23,567 nt of DNA from Chara braunii (taxonomy: Eukaryota; Streptophyta; Charophyceae; Charales; Characeae). Both the position numbers and the translations under genes were made by a program. Where the stretch lies: positions 1,663,167 to 1,686,733 of the forward strand of contig BFEA01000110.1 in the NCBI GenBank assembly GCA_003427395.1, written 5' to 3'. The notes beneath the pieces are model-generated. The model saw only the letters and a list, made by a program, of their open reading frames with translations. It ran no database searches and was not told where the DNA came from. Below are positions 9,628 through 19,188 of this stretch, one piece after another (positions within the stretch are counted from its first letter, which is position 1; the number at the start of each line of letters is the position of its first letter).

Positions 9628-10131
9628 CTAAAACGCTGCCGCTTCGTCGTACTCCTTACCGACAGGCCCTTCGCCACCGCTCGCCGCCTCAGCAGTCTTT
9701 CGCCTTCGAGTTTTCTTCTCGCCATCGCCTTCTTCAACTGCCACTTTCCGTTTCGATTTCCCCGAAGGTTCTCTCGCGTCCGCAGCGCCTGGATCAGCCG
9801 AATCTCCTCCACTCGCGGCTTGTCCTTCGCGGATGGTCAAACCGTCGGGCCTCCTCGCTTTCTTACTTGCCGTCCCTCCCTCTTCCTTCGTCGGCCTTTT
9901 TCCCGAGGCACGTTCTCCGTCGCCACCTCCATCCCCGCCCATCCCCGCCTCTGGTTTTCCTCTCATCCTCTTCATGAAGAGGGTTCCTTCCGCCACCTCC
10001 TCTCGCACCATCCTCTGTCGCTCGATCTTCTTCTCCCAAGAAGTCTGCTCTCCGCCAGAGCTTTCGCGGACAACGCCCATCCCTTCAGCCTCATTCCCTC
10101 CAACATCTAGCCCCGATCTGCTTGAATCTCT
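9628..10131 (-). pseudogene. Segment 2: basic, disordered linker
   Basis: In-phase continuation between TAA 10132 and TAG 9628. It is rich in Lys, Arg, Glu and Gly, with several basic clusters (RPTKEEGGTASKKARRP, GKSKRKVAVEEGDGEKKTRR) that would serve as nuclear localisation signals. No folded domain is visible. The composition is that of a disordered linker between the N-terminal region and the ParB-like region. An ATG at 10080 could act as an internal start, but the codons before it are also open, so I treat it as internal. Confidence 0.6.
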
Positions 10132-10878
10132 TTACGTCTCATCTCGAAGCGAATACGTGTCGGCGCCGCAGCGGACCTTGATAAGTTTCGGGGTACCGAC
10201 CCGTTGAGTCCCTGTACCCAGAGAATGCAAGTCCGACGTGTTCCTAGGAGCATCCGGGCCGACCTGCGTGTGAACGCTGCGCCCCTTGACCCGACCCCCA
10301 GCGTCTTGAATCGGACTCCCGCGCCCCACTGCCGTACTTGGAGTTTCTTGAGCCAAGCCGGACGACCCGTCACGGGGTGGCAGAAGCCGGAAAACATGCT
10401 CTGGCGGAAGAAGCGGACGTTCTCTGGGCACCATCAACGCAAGATCAAGATATTGCTCTGGCGATGGAAGACGCTTGTTGCCGCCATCGTAAAGGTCTTT
10501 GAAGTGAGAGCACAACGGCATGTTCGAGCCGTTCCCCGCGAAACTTTTGATGGTCACCAACACACCTTTAACACCTCTGATAGGCAGTCTGCACTCGTCG
10601 TACATGTCGTTAGCGTGCAGCTTGAGCAAACCTCCAGGAGTCTTCGCGCACGAGACGACGGTACCGAGAGGAACAACGTTGACCGCTCCCCCAACGTCAG
10701 TAACGCAAGTGGGTCGCATGAAAACAGCTGGCCCAAAAAGGTCCTCCTGAACAACAAAGTCCAAAAACCATTGTGCTCCCTTTGCGTGCATATAGTGAGG
10801 AGTAGGTTGCTGTACAGGTCGTCCTCCCCCGGGGGCAGATGGTCCAGCGCTTGTGGATGTGTTCTTTGCGGACGCCAT
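10132..10878 (-). pseudogene. Segment 1: unknown N-terminal region of the long protein
   Basis: 248 residues from ATG to TAA. After a Ser/Gly/Pro-rich leader there is a compact-looking region (about residues 25-160) beginning YMHAKGAQWFLDFVVQEDLF and containing AVNVVPLGTVVSCAKTPGG and YLDLALMVPRERPLLPPEHV. The last third is low in complexity and probably disordered. I do not recognise the domain. The ATG is preceded by an A-rich stretch and, about 90 bp further out at 10965-10984, by a quasi-palindrome of the type found before the right-arm genes. Reading continues in the same phase beyond the TAA into segment 2. Confidence 0.65.
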
Positions 10879-10894
10879 TCTTTTTCCACCCGTT

Positions 10895-11750
10895 GACTAG
10901 CACGCCCAACCTCAGACCAACTCGGATGACTAATACGCCCAACCCCAGACCACTACAGAAGCGAAGTGCGAACTAACTCGGACTTAACGAAATGGAGGAC
11001 GAAAAGGACGTAAGAGATGGGTGTTCAAAATGCACACGAAGTCACAACAATCGGGTGAAGGATAGGAAAGACAGAAGTTCGGAGGGAAGACGATAACTGT
11101 TCGGAAAGATTGCGACCCAACTAGATGCCCTCGAAACGAGTAAGATGTGGTTTATCGACAAGTGCGAAGGGTGTAGATAAGTGCGAACTAACTCGCAGTT
11201 CTGTAGACAAGACAACAATGGCAACCCGCTGCACTAGGGAAAAGTGCGAACTAACTCGGAATTGTGGAACTGAAGACCTGAAAGATGTTCGAAACGAGTA
11301 AGATGTGGTTTATTGACAAGTGTGAATCGACAAGTGAGAACTAACTCGCAGTTCTGCTGACAGGACGACAACTGCAACCCGAAGTACAACGGGAAAGTAC
11401 GAACTGACTCCGAATTGTGGAACTGAACTCCTGCTTTATCGACAATTGCGAAGGGTTTCAACCAGTGCGAACTAACTCGCAGTTCTGTAGACAAGACAAT
11501 AATGGCGATGCGCAACACTAGGGGAAAGTACGAACTAAATCGGAATTGTGGAACTGAAGACCTGAAAGCCGCACGGGTTGGGTTGTCAACTCTCTAGTAG
11601 TGTTGCTAAAAAAGTGTGAACTAACTCGCATTTGTGGAAATAAAGAACTGCCTTTAATGAAATATGTGTCTAACCTTGAAAAAACTGCAAATAACCTCGC
11701 TGTTGTCACTCCTCGAGCACTGTACATCGCAAACTGCGAACTGACTCGCA
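10895..11750. repeat. Array of AGTGCGA-N6-TCGCACT quasi-palindromes
   Basis: About nine copies of a 20-bp quasi-palindrome lie here (good ones at 10965-10984, 11180-11199 and 11464-11483; weaker ones near 11243, 11335, 11395, 11526, 11613 and 11731). Three sit in a longer repeated block ending CAGTTCTGTAGACAAGACAA (or a close variant), near 11198, 11348 and 11480. Another recurring block is GGAATTGTGGAACTGAAGACC. Arm divergence is tolerated but the 6-base spacer length is kept. No coding sequence. It lies just upstream of the minus-strand long gene, as expected for a promoter or operator region, or for a binding platform. Confidence 0.75.
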
Positions 11751-11751
11751 A

Positions 11752-11753
<2 letters not shown>

Positions 11754-11847
<94 letters not shown>

Positions 11848-11962
11848 NNNNNNNNNNNNNNNNNNNNNNNNNNNNNNNNNNNNNNNNNNNNNNNNNNNNN
11901 NNNNNNNNNNNNNNNNNNNNNNNNNNNNNNNNNNNNNNNNNNNNNNNNNNNNNNNNNNNNNN

Positions 11963-11996
<34 letters not shown>
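11754..11996. repeat. (CT)n(TA)n microsatellite with assembly gap
   Basis: A (CT)n run at about 11754-11804 passes into (TA)n up to 11847, then 115 Ns (11848-11962), then (TA)n to 11996. The gap is evidently an unresolved AT repeat, so its true length is unknown and element size estimates carry that error. Confidence 0.97.
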
Positions 11997-11997
<1 letters not shown>

Positions 11998-12667
11998 AGT
12001 CCGCGACCTCACAAGGGACAGGTGAGCGAAAATCGGGAATTGATTCGGTGTTCAGTGTAGCAACTAGGTATTGATTCGGGGTTCACCATGCGCAGCGACG
12101 ACTGCAACTTGCGAAGGGGTTCGAGCAGCTTTATACGAACGTTATCGTGACTATGGCAAAATGTAATCGAGCTGCGGAACGCGGATCGGCTATGGCGGAC
12201 GGAGGTGGAGGGTGGAGAAAAGAGATCAGAGCACGTCCACTGGCGAAACAACAAAACCGGGAATTGATTTGGGGTTCAACAGAATGCGGCTGCGGCGTTA
12301 TATCCTGCAGGTACAGACAGGGCATCTGGGAATGTGTTCGGACAAGACAACTCAAGTTATATGATTTTACCTTCGTCGTGCGTTAAGCGAGCAACCAACC
12401 ACCGAACCAGCTATGGTGGAGGGATATCGAGCTAGGAAGAGCGAAGACCGAGGAGCGAAGAGCGAACCGAACACAATGTAGCAACTGCGGATGGAGCGAA
12501 GAGCGAAGAGTGAGCGGGCTACGGCGGAAGGTGGGGGGGGCTGAAGACCAAATATCAGAACGCGCGCGGAAGCGATAGCGCGACTTGATCTGTGGAGCGC
12601 CAACAAAAGGGATAACTCGAGGGCTGCAACACCTTTTATACTTTGTTGCAGCAGGCCTCGCGTCGGG
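11997..12667. other. Central spacer, no gene seen
   Basis: The phrase GGGAATTGATTCGG followed by GTTCA recurs near 12036, 12067 and 12258, and GCGAAGAGCGAA-type purine runs lie at 12430-12520. Short ORFs occur on both strands but lack coding character. Nothing else recognised. Confidence 0.5.
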
Positions 12668-12777
12668 ATCAAGGTGGGGTCGAATCGATTCGCATATCGC
12701 ACCCCTGGGCCCATAAAACGCCATCAAGGTGGGGCTGAATCAATTCGCGTATCGCACCCCTCGGCCCATAAAACGCC
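12668..12777. repeat. Two-copy 55-bp direct repeat
   Basis: ATCAAGGTGGGG begins at about 12668 and again at 12723. Each copy contains AATYRATTCGCRTATCGCAC and ends CCCATAAAACGCC. The repeated CCCATAAAACG resembles a TATA-like element and is followed at about 12783 by GCCTATAAACG. Confidence 0.85.
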
Positions 12778-12844
12778 AGGGCCTATAAACGGTAAGGGGT
12801 ACTGGAAATTGTCAGTCGTCAATCAACAATTTTCAACCGCGCAG

Positions 12845-12958
12845 ATGAACGGAGCCACTGTTATGCCAGTGGCCCCAAAATCTCCGTCTACTCCGGCGTG
12901 CAATGATGTGACAGTTCCCGAAAACAAGGGGCAGGCAATGTCATTTTCGCAGTTGTAA
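12845..12958 (+). CDS. Possible small ORF (37 residues) behind a TATA-like box
   Basis: ATG 12845 follows CCTATAAACGG (about 12783) by about 60 bp and is immediately preceded by CAACCGCGCAG, the same pyrimidine-then-CAG context seen before the ATGs of the right-arm genes. The peptide (MNGATVMPVAPKSPSTPACN onward) is short, matches nothing I know, and stops at TAA 12956. It may be a 5' exon, a leader or chance. A similar ATAAG-type box and ATG occur at about 13130-13171. Confidence 0.25.
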   Translation: MNGATVMPVAPKSPSTPACNDVTVPENKGQAMSFSQL

Positions 12959-12984
12959 TCTGGACCGTCGATCGACAAGATCCG

Positions 12985-13150
12985 ACGCACGAGGTCAGGC
13001 ACAAGAATCTATAAGGTGCGGCGATTCGTTGTGCACCGAGGCGGTTCGTTGCGCGTCGAGGCCAGGCGACGGTTTATTTCCCGCCGAGGCGCGGTGATTT
13101 GTTGTGCGCCGAGGTCAAAAACACCGGAAATCTATAAGTTCCGGTGTCGC
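12985..13150. repeat. Short diverged GTGCACCGAGG-type repeats
   Basis: CGATTCGTTGTGCACCGAGG, then GGTTCGTTGCGCGTCGAGG, then GATTTGTTGTGCGCCGAGG form three diverged units. The stretch is flanked by AATCTATAAGGTGC (about 13007) and AATCTATAAGTTCC (about 13129). Promoter-like, but no clear gene follows. Confidence 0.45.
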
Positions 13151-13154
13151 TGTC

Positions 13155-14690
13155 ATTCACACATTTTGCAAATGTCAACGGCGTTCGATATCGATGCGCT
13201 TAGCCATGCACCATCGTTATCGATGCGCTTAGCTCATCGCCATCGCCAACGCTCGCCATGCACCATCGCCATCGATGCGCTTAGCTCATCGCCATCGCGA
13301 CGCAAAGCTATATCTCCCATCGCAGCCGTCACGCTCGCCTGACCATCGTTGCGCTGACAATCGCCATTGCTCTCATCGCAGCGGCCATCGCCGCGCCATC
13401 GCAACGCTGGCACCATCGCAACGTTGGTTCCATCGCTGTGCCATCTCTCAGTCGGTGCGCCATCGCTATCGCTATCGCTGCCTTCGCTATCGCTGTTCCA
13501 TCGCTGCGCCATCGCTATCGCTGTTCCATCGCTGCGCCATCGCTCTCCACCGCTGCGCCATCGCTCTCCACCGGTGCGCAATCGCTATCGCTGTTCCATC
13601 GCTGCCATCGCTATCGCAATCGCTGCACTATAACGCGTTCCATCGCCACGCCATCGCTCTCCACCGGTGCACCATCACTCTCCACTGCAGCGTTGGCCAT
13701 CGCTATCGAAGCCCTGGCCAGTGTTATCCCACCGCAGCGCTGCGCGATTTCTCTCTCCATCGCCACACGATCTCCCTCCATCGCTTAGTGATCACTCTCC
13801 ATCTCACTTCATCACTGCGTGATCTCTCTCGACAATCGGACAACCTCCATCCTTGCCCCAGAGGCTCTCCCTTACTCGTGCGCGATCCCGCCATCGCCAT
13901 TGTATTGTTGTTTGAGGCTGTCGTCGGTGCAGCCGCCCATCACTATGGAATCACACGAAACAGGTTACAGGTATGCTTAACGAAGGTTTAACTCGATGGA
14001 ACTGATGTTGTGCAATAACAAATCTTGGTCATCGCTCTGCCTTCTCTCTCCATCGCTGCGGCATTGCTAACCATTGTTGCGCGTCCTCTCTCCATCTCTC
14101 TCCACCGATGCGCGATCTCTACCGACCTTTCGTCATCTATCCACATCGCTGAGGTATCTTTCCTAATCTATCTCCTTCGTCATCCATCTCCTTCGTAACG
14201 ATATCTTTCCTAATCTATCTCCTTCGTCATATATCTCCATCGCTGCGCTATCTTTCCTAATCTATCTCCATCGTCATCTATCTGCTTCGGTGCGCCATCT
14301 TTCTCCATTGCTGTGCTATCGCTAACCATCGCTGCACTTGCTATCTCCATTACTGCACCATGTTTCTCCATCGGTGCGCATTCTCTCTCTCTCGCTGCGG
14401 CACACCTCCCAATCAGTTCGTGATCTCTTTCCCTTCCTGCGCCATCCACCTTCTTCCCCGGAATATACAACGCACTTTCATTACAGTTGTCTTTAGACTG
14501 AAAGATGACCCGAATTCAGCTGTAATGACCAGACGTTGTAATCGGGGGAAGACTGTGACTCTATCCATCTCTCTTGGTGCCCCATCTCTCTCATTCGGTG
14601 CGCCATCTCTCTCCATGTATTTTCATCGATGCGCCGTCTGCCCATCGCTTCGCAATCTTTCTCCATCTTAAAAAATAGCACGCCATCTTT
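13155..14690. repeat. Degenerate CCATCGCT low-complexity repeat (about 1.5 kb)
   Basis: Long tract built from CCATCGCT, TGCGCCATCGCT, ATCGCTGTT and, towards 14000-14690, CTCCATCGCTGCG and TCTATCTCC variants. Local higher-order units of about 27 bp are seen near 13500-13600. Long overlapping ORFs on both strands consist of His/Arg/Ser/Ile/Ala-rich repetitive peptides and come from the repeat, not from a gene. Confidence 0.85.
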
Positions 14691-14759
14691 CCCTATTTCT
14701 CTCTTGCGACGATCTGTAGCTCGTACTACACGCAGAACAAGTCGGAAACAACTTGCACT

Positions 14760-15150
14760 TGTACCCGCAGTTTCGTAATGGAAATGCTCGTTTACAAGTG
14801 CGAATTCATTCGCTCTTGAACCAACCAACCCCTTAATTTGTCACTGTTTAGTCCATAGGTCAGAATTAACTCGCACNTGTACCCCCAGTTTCGTNATGAA
14901 AATGCCCGTTTGCAAGTGCGAATTTATTCGCTCTTCAATCAACCATCCCCCTAAATTTCTTACTCTACAGTCCAAAAGTCCCTGTTTCATAGTGGAAATA
15001 TTCGTCTGCAAGTGCGAATTTATTCGCTCTTCAACCAACCATACCCCCAAATTTTTAACTCTTTAGTCCACAAGCCCCAATTTCATAATGGAAATGCTCG
15101 TTTGCAAGTGCGAATTTATTCGCTCTTCAACCATCCATCCCCCTAAATTT
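14760..15150. repeat. Tandem array (96-118 bp units) each with one quasi-palindrome
   Basis: GTGCGAATTTATTCGCTCTT or a close variant starts at about 14798, 14916, 15012 and 15108 (spacing 118, 96, 96). Each is preceded by GAAATGCTCGTTTGCAA-type sequence and followed by AACCAACCATCCCC and TTTAGTCCA. The units contain the AGTGCGA-N6-TCGC palindrome. The first spacing is longer because it includes an additional palindrome (near 14862) with a TGTACCCCCAGTTTCGT block. Confidence 0.85.
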
Positions 15151-15694
15151 GTTCCTCTTTAGTCGATAATTTGCGTCTCTTCTCGGCCCAAAAGAATGAA
15201 GTCGTTTTGTATTTGCGAGTTAACTCGGCACTGAACCAACCACGAAGGCAATTTCTTATTGCACAGCGTAATCCAAATGTTCCTCTGAAGTGCGAATTTT
15301 TTGGCACTTGAAAATTCTCGCTGTTTAGTGGATAATATCAAATCGACTCGCACTTGTGTTCGGTCTTGTTCCGACCATGAACTTAATTTCTTACTGTACG
15401 TTGAAAAAGTTCGAATCACCTCGCATTTGTACTCTCGCTTGAAAAAGTGCGAGTTTACTCGGACATATCCAAACCACTTGCATACTGAACGAGTGGGTGA
15501 GGAGTCGGACTTGAGATACCACTTGAGCCTCACATCAGGGTCCGACAAAACGATATGGATTCAAATGTTGTTGTTCCACTGTTTTGTGATAAATATTTGG
15601 AATGTGAGTTTGCCCTCTTGTTTATTTCCCTGACCTCGTCATACGTTGACGTGATTTTCTTGTTGTACAATTTCTGTGTAAATCGTCTCTTCAA
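15151..15694. promoter_or_regulatory. Upstream region of the transposase gene with further quasi-palindromes
   Basis: Diverged palindromes continue at about 15213, 15291 (arms AGTGCGA and TGGCACT, spacer 6), 15404 and 15447, then stop about 250 bp before ATG 15695. Their concentration between the two divergent arms suggests a shared control region for the long minus-strand gene and the transposase. This is positional inference only; no TATA box stands out directly before 15695. Confidence 0.4.
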
Positions 15695-17457
15695 ATGGCT
15701 GTCCAATCCGTCCATTGTGTGACGCCACCGCCACCGTCACGACAACACGGAGAAGACGATGTTCGAGAACGTAGTTCTTGTGACAGTAGCCCGAAAGCTC
15801 CCTCTGATCGGCATTGCGGTTTGAAAAGGGAGTTCTCGATGTTGACCCCGACGAATCATTCAGGCTCGTCTACGACGTCCGCCCGACGTCGTTTTGTTCG
15901 CTATACCGACGTTCCCGACGGTCAGCGCGTATCTACAACGCTAATCCCCGGTAGTGAGGGTGTTCGGGATGTTGAGACGTTTCCCGGTGGGTGGATGTTC
16001 GTGGACACAGATTTCTGTGGTGTATCCGAAACGACTGGATCAGATCAGATCTTGTGCAGATAGCGGGTAGACTGTCAAGAAGCATTGAAGTTACCCAACC
16101 CATAGCATTTGACTACAGTCGATCGTTGGTGGACACAGACTTCTGCGGTACACCCGATCGAAACGGATCTGATCGGGAACAGTGCGGTGCATTTGGTAGA
16201 AACGGGTATGATAGGGACCAGGCAACGGTACGTGCGTGTGGAAGTACGAAGATAGGTAAGAGAATTGCATGTGAAGCCGGAATAGTTGGCTCTTCGTCGA
16301 TGACAGCGACGGGTGCAATGGAAAACTGGCAGACTGGTTTTGTAGATACAAATTTCTACAGTTCATCGGAATCCTCCCAATCTGATTTGTCGAGAACCGC
16401 TCCCACGGACAGATCGAAATTCCTAGGTGCAGCGCATGGGTCCCCGACCACAAGCCAAACTGGAACTCCCGAAGCAGTCCTTCAAGTTTTGTCCCATCCC
16501 CTATCTGGAGAAAGGGGAAGATATAATCGAAAAAATAGGCCGGTTAGAAGGTCAGAGCATTCGAAGAGGGTCAAAAGTCGATTGAATGAAACTAACATTG
16601 CGCTCGTCCCGACGTACAAATGTTGTAAGAACAAGTGTCTTCGGGTCTTGACCATTGACGATATCAAACCGGTGCGCGAAGCCTATTACGAAATGTCCCT
16701 CGAAAGGAGGATCAAGTGGTGGATGCAAACCCTCGACAATTTCACTATCCTCGACGGCGGTCTGGAAAGAGTCCAACCAGTGCAGTGCAAACGCCGTGGG
16801 TGCATCGTCAGTTGGTGCAAGATAATAGGGATATATCGAAACACATTTCGTCGTTATAGCAAGTGCAAGTCGGATGGGGTCGTCCGTGGCCGTCATGGTC
16901 GATGAGGATTGTTGAACCCGAGACCGGAGTATGTGAGCATCCTGGCTCGTGTGACAAGGTTCGTGGAAGAACATGGAGATGCTATGCCTAACGAAATGGT
17001 TATGAGGGGGACCTCAAAACGACCAAAAGTTATGCTCCCTGCTTATTTCACGAAGCTCCTTGTATAACGAGTCTATCAAGGTGGACTTGGAAGCGGCGGG
17101 TCAGACCGTCGTTTCGGAGCAAGTCTTCTACTCCATATGGAGTCCATATGGAGGAAGTACTTGTGGCATGCCGACATTGCTAAGTCCAACTCGTTCACAA
17201 AATGTGGCGAGTGCGTCCGCCTTAGACAGGCCAGAGACAACGCCTTCCTCCTTCGTGACCGTAGGGATTTCGATGAAAAGCACCGCAAACACCAACTAGA
17301 TCAGGTCGCTCACCGTGCGGATTACGCTGACTGAAAACTTCGTTCCATTTTGAACCCCGTGGAATACCTCTGTCTTATAGTGGATGGAATGGATCAGAAA
17401 AAGACAACCATTCCTCACATCGACATGTATAATTACTCCAAGGATCATTGATACGAC
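15695..17457 (+). pseudogene. N-terminal and zinc-binding half of a DUF7869-type transposase, broken
   Basis: ATG 15695 opens a Ser-rich region holding three VDT[DN]F[CY] repeats (near 16004, 16131, 16342). A 5-bp duplication (GATCA at 16038-16047) shifts the frame; removing one copy joins both phases. A basic stretch then leads to a CCKNKC motif (TGT at 16621) and an Arg/Trp-rich helix region, as in DUF7869 proteins. Breaks follow: TGA 16903, a 1-base shift near 17058 (PAYFTKLLV to YNESIKVD), an 11-bp tandem duplication at 17132-17153 (TCCATATGGAG twice) inside FYSIW-RKYLWHADIAKSNS, then TGA 17332 and TGA 17449. Between the last two lies LCLIVDGMDQKKT, the expected first catalytic Asp region (GAT at 17383). 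KCGEC at about 17200-17214 is a second Cys pair. In DUF7869 proteins these parts precede the catalytic core. Confidence 0.75.
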
Positions 17458-18906
17458 ATGATGATGAAAATGAACCTGACCTCGGTCGTAGCTCACGGCA
17501 GAAAACCGTCCATTTATGTGTACACGTATTTGCCTTTCTATGTGCACGGTTCCGATGGCACCATGACGTGCGTTATGCGGACTCTATGTGAGTTGCAGGC
17601 GTTGGGACAGAAATGGTCACGCCACCTCTGCATCCAGGCGGACAATTGTTGGAGGGAAAACAAAAACCAATACCTTATGTGTTTGGCCTCTCTTCTGGTG
17701 AAATTCGGGATTTTCGAAGACGTCGAAGTGGGGTTCATGCTCGTTGGCCACACACATACCGACATAGACGCGACTTTTAGTGTTTTCTCGAAAAAACTGA
17801 AGGACAACTATGCTTACACCATGAAGCAGTTGTTTTCGCTTATCGAGTCGTCGTACAAGATACCGCCGAAGTGCATTGAGCTCGATCACATTGCCGATTG
17901 GCGTCGGGTAATGGATCGATACGTCGATAGAACCATCGTCGGCGTATCGAAACCACACCTCTTCAAATTCGTCATGCGTGACGGCAGTCCCGTCATGGTG
18001 TACAAGAAGTATTGTACAGATGCGGAATGGATGCCGGAAGGCAGACCAGTTCACTGGTTCCCGGTTGTCGATGGCCAGTATGCAGGCCCTGCCTCCCCTC
18101 CACAGCCATGTGTTATTCCCCGTGTCGTCAAAGACGATTTTTTGATGGCTCGTAACGGTGTCCAAAAATTTGTGGACGTCCTCGAACAGCATAGACACAT
18201 GTGGCAGACATATAGGAAGGAGGAGGTCGACAAGCGGGAGGATGCTTTGTCTTATTGGAAAGCCATCTTCGTTGAGGCGGACGACATGATCCAAAAGCAA
18301 AAGAAGAAGGAGACGGAAGAGGGTGAGGAAGAGGATGTCCTCGGGGCGGACGAGCCGGAGATCTACCCTCACACCTTCTGGCCACAATCAGTCGAGACTG
18401 TGGAGGAAGTTCAAGAAGCCGACCCTCCTTCGCCAGATGCTTCGCTTATATATATAGGACCGAGGGCGGGCCGTCCAAAAGTGGACTTCGACCCTTGGCG
18501 CCATATAAACCAAGGTGATTTTCTGATTGTTAGGCCGCCTGATGAGGAACTGTCTCAAGGTGTCCCGTTCTGGGTTGGCAGAGCACAGTCTGAGGTTGTG
18601 GACGACCGTTCCTCACCGCATTTCGGTTGTTTACGTATACAGTGGTGGGTGCCTACAGGTCACTCGTCCGATCTTCGCGAAAGGTACTCCGACGCTTGGA
18701 CGAAGAGGTGGAAACTTTCCACTTCGGAAGAGGAACAATGGCAACGCGCCGAAACCGTGGCTTATTCTTGGAGAAGACCTTTTCGCAAAGGGACGGATGA
18801 GAGCAAATTCATGACAGGCCTTGCAATACCGACATCCGTTTGCGAGAAAGCGCTTGTGGCCTTGGGGGACGGCTATCTTTCCGGTCCGTCCGACGTGCCC
18901 GTTTAG
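17458..18906 (+). CDS. DUF7869-type transposase, catalytic core and C-terminus (482 codons open)
   Basis: The open frame carries the family signature: LCIQADNCWRENKN (Asp62 at 17641-17643) and, 36 residues later, VGFMLVGHTHTDIDATFSVF (His98, Asp102 at 17761, Asp104 at 17767). Together with DGMDQ upstream (17383), this gives the spaced acidic residues of an RNase H-fold transposase. The C-terminal third has a Lys/Glu-rich stretch, then a compact region with GDFLIVRPPDEEL, VPFWVGRAQSE and RIQWWVPTG, similar to the WW-rich end of related proteins. The ATG at 17458 follows TGA 17449 by two codons and is probably an internal Met of a formerly longer protein, since codons upstream of the TGA align with the family. 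Stop TAG at 18904. It precedes three same-strand genes. Confidence 0.85.
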   Translation: MMMKMNLTSVVAHGRKPSIYVYTYLPFYVHGSDGTMTCVMRTLCELQALGQKWSRHLCIQADNCWRENKNQYLMCLASLLVKFGIFEDVEVGFMLVGHTHTDIDATFSVFSKKLKDNYAYTMKQLFSLIESSYKIPPKCIELDHIADWRRVMDRYVDRTIVGVSKPHLFKFVMRDGSPVMVYKKYCTDAEWMPEGRPVHWFPVVDGQYAGPASPPQPCVIPRVVKDDFLMARNGVQKFVDVLEQHRHMWQTYRKEEVDKREDALSYWKAIFVEADDMIQKQKKKETEEGEEEDVLGADEPEIYPHTFWPQSVETVEEVQEADPPSPDASLIYIGPRAGRPKVDFDPWRHINQGDFLIVRPPDEELSQGVPFWVGRAQSEVVDDRSSPHFGCLRIQWWVPTGHSSDLRERYSDAWTKRWKLSTSEEEQWQRAETVAYSWRRPFRKGTDESKFMTGLAIPTSVCEKALVALGDGYLSGPSDVPV

Positions 18907-19188
18907 ATAAATGCGAACTAATTTGGATTTGGTAGCTATGAACTCCGCTAAGATAATGACGAGACGTGAACTGCGAACTAATTCCGGTTTCTTGTCCTGC
19001 AGGATGCATGACGATGCGAGAAAGCGTTTGTGGCCTTGGGGGACGACTGTCTTTCCGGTCCGTCCGACGTGCCCGTTTAGATAAATGCGAACTGATTCCG
19101 ATTTGGTAGCTACGAACTCCGCTAAGATAATGACGAGACGTGAACTGCGAACTAATTCCGGTTTTTTGTCCTGCATGATGCATGACGA
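18841..19188. repeat. 174-bp tandem duplication at the transposase 3' end
   Basis: TGCGAGAAAGCG starts at 18841 and again at 19015. Each copy holds the last 22 codons of the transposase with its TAG, then ATAAATGCGAACT (palindrome half-sites), CTCCGCTAAGATAATGACGA and TCCTGCA-GATGCATGACGA. The second copy thus carries a remnant transposase tail and leads into the next gene. Few differences between copies point to a recent event. Confidence 0.9.

Larger units (their letters stand above)
4699..10878 (-). pseudogene. Very long ParB-like/methylase-like protein gene, interrupted by stops
   Basis: Starting at ATG 10876-10878, one reading phase stays open to about 5620 (roughly 1,750 codons) apart from in-frame stops at 10132 (TAA), 9628 (TAG), 9301 (TAA), 8497 (TAG), 7870 (TGA) and 6436 (TAA). 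After a local frameshift around 5350-5640 the original phase resumes and shows TGA at 5272-5274 and TAG at 4699. Order of regions: unknown N-terminus, basic linker, ParB-like, methylase-like, acidic, GGKGS repeats, duplicated acidic repeats. It faces the Ulp1 domain in the same direction; the two may have been one gene or two. All stop codons could arise by C-to-T or G-to-A changes from Gln, Arg or Trp codons. Codons resume in phase directly after each stop, which argues against introns. Confidence 0.75.

Noticed and set aside
5599-10878. Explaining the in-frame stops by introns
   Set aside because: Codons resume in phase right after each stop and, at 9301 and 7870, complete a motif with one codon replaced; introns would need to remove exactly the stop with little else. 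Not fully excluded without RNA.
11848-11962. ORFs crossing the N block
   Set aside because: Artefacts of reading the assembly gap and the adjoining (CT)n(TA)n repeat.
13016-14670. Long ORFs (up to 238 codons) in the CCATCGCT region
   Set aside because: The peptides are simple His/Arg/Ser/Ala/Ile repeats open in several frames, as expected from low-complexity DNA.
14798-15127. Regularly spaced palindromic repeats resembling a CRISPR array
   Set aside because: The spacers are themselves repeated between units, spacing is irregular (118, 96, 96), the genome is eukaryotic and no cas genes are present; it is a tandem repeat containing a quasi-palindrome.
15695-18906. KDZ (Zisupton-like) transposase, suggested by the Ulp1 association
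   Set aside because: The core reads DGMDQ...QADNCWRENKN...HTHTDID, which fits DUF7869; the KDZ landmarks I would expect were not seen.
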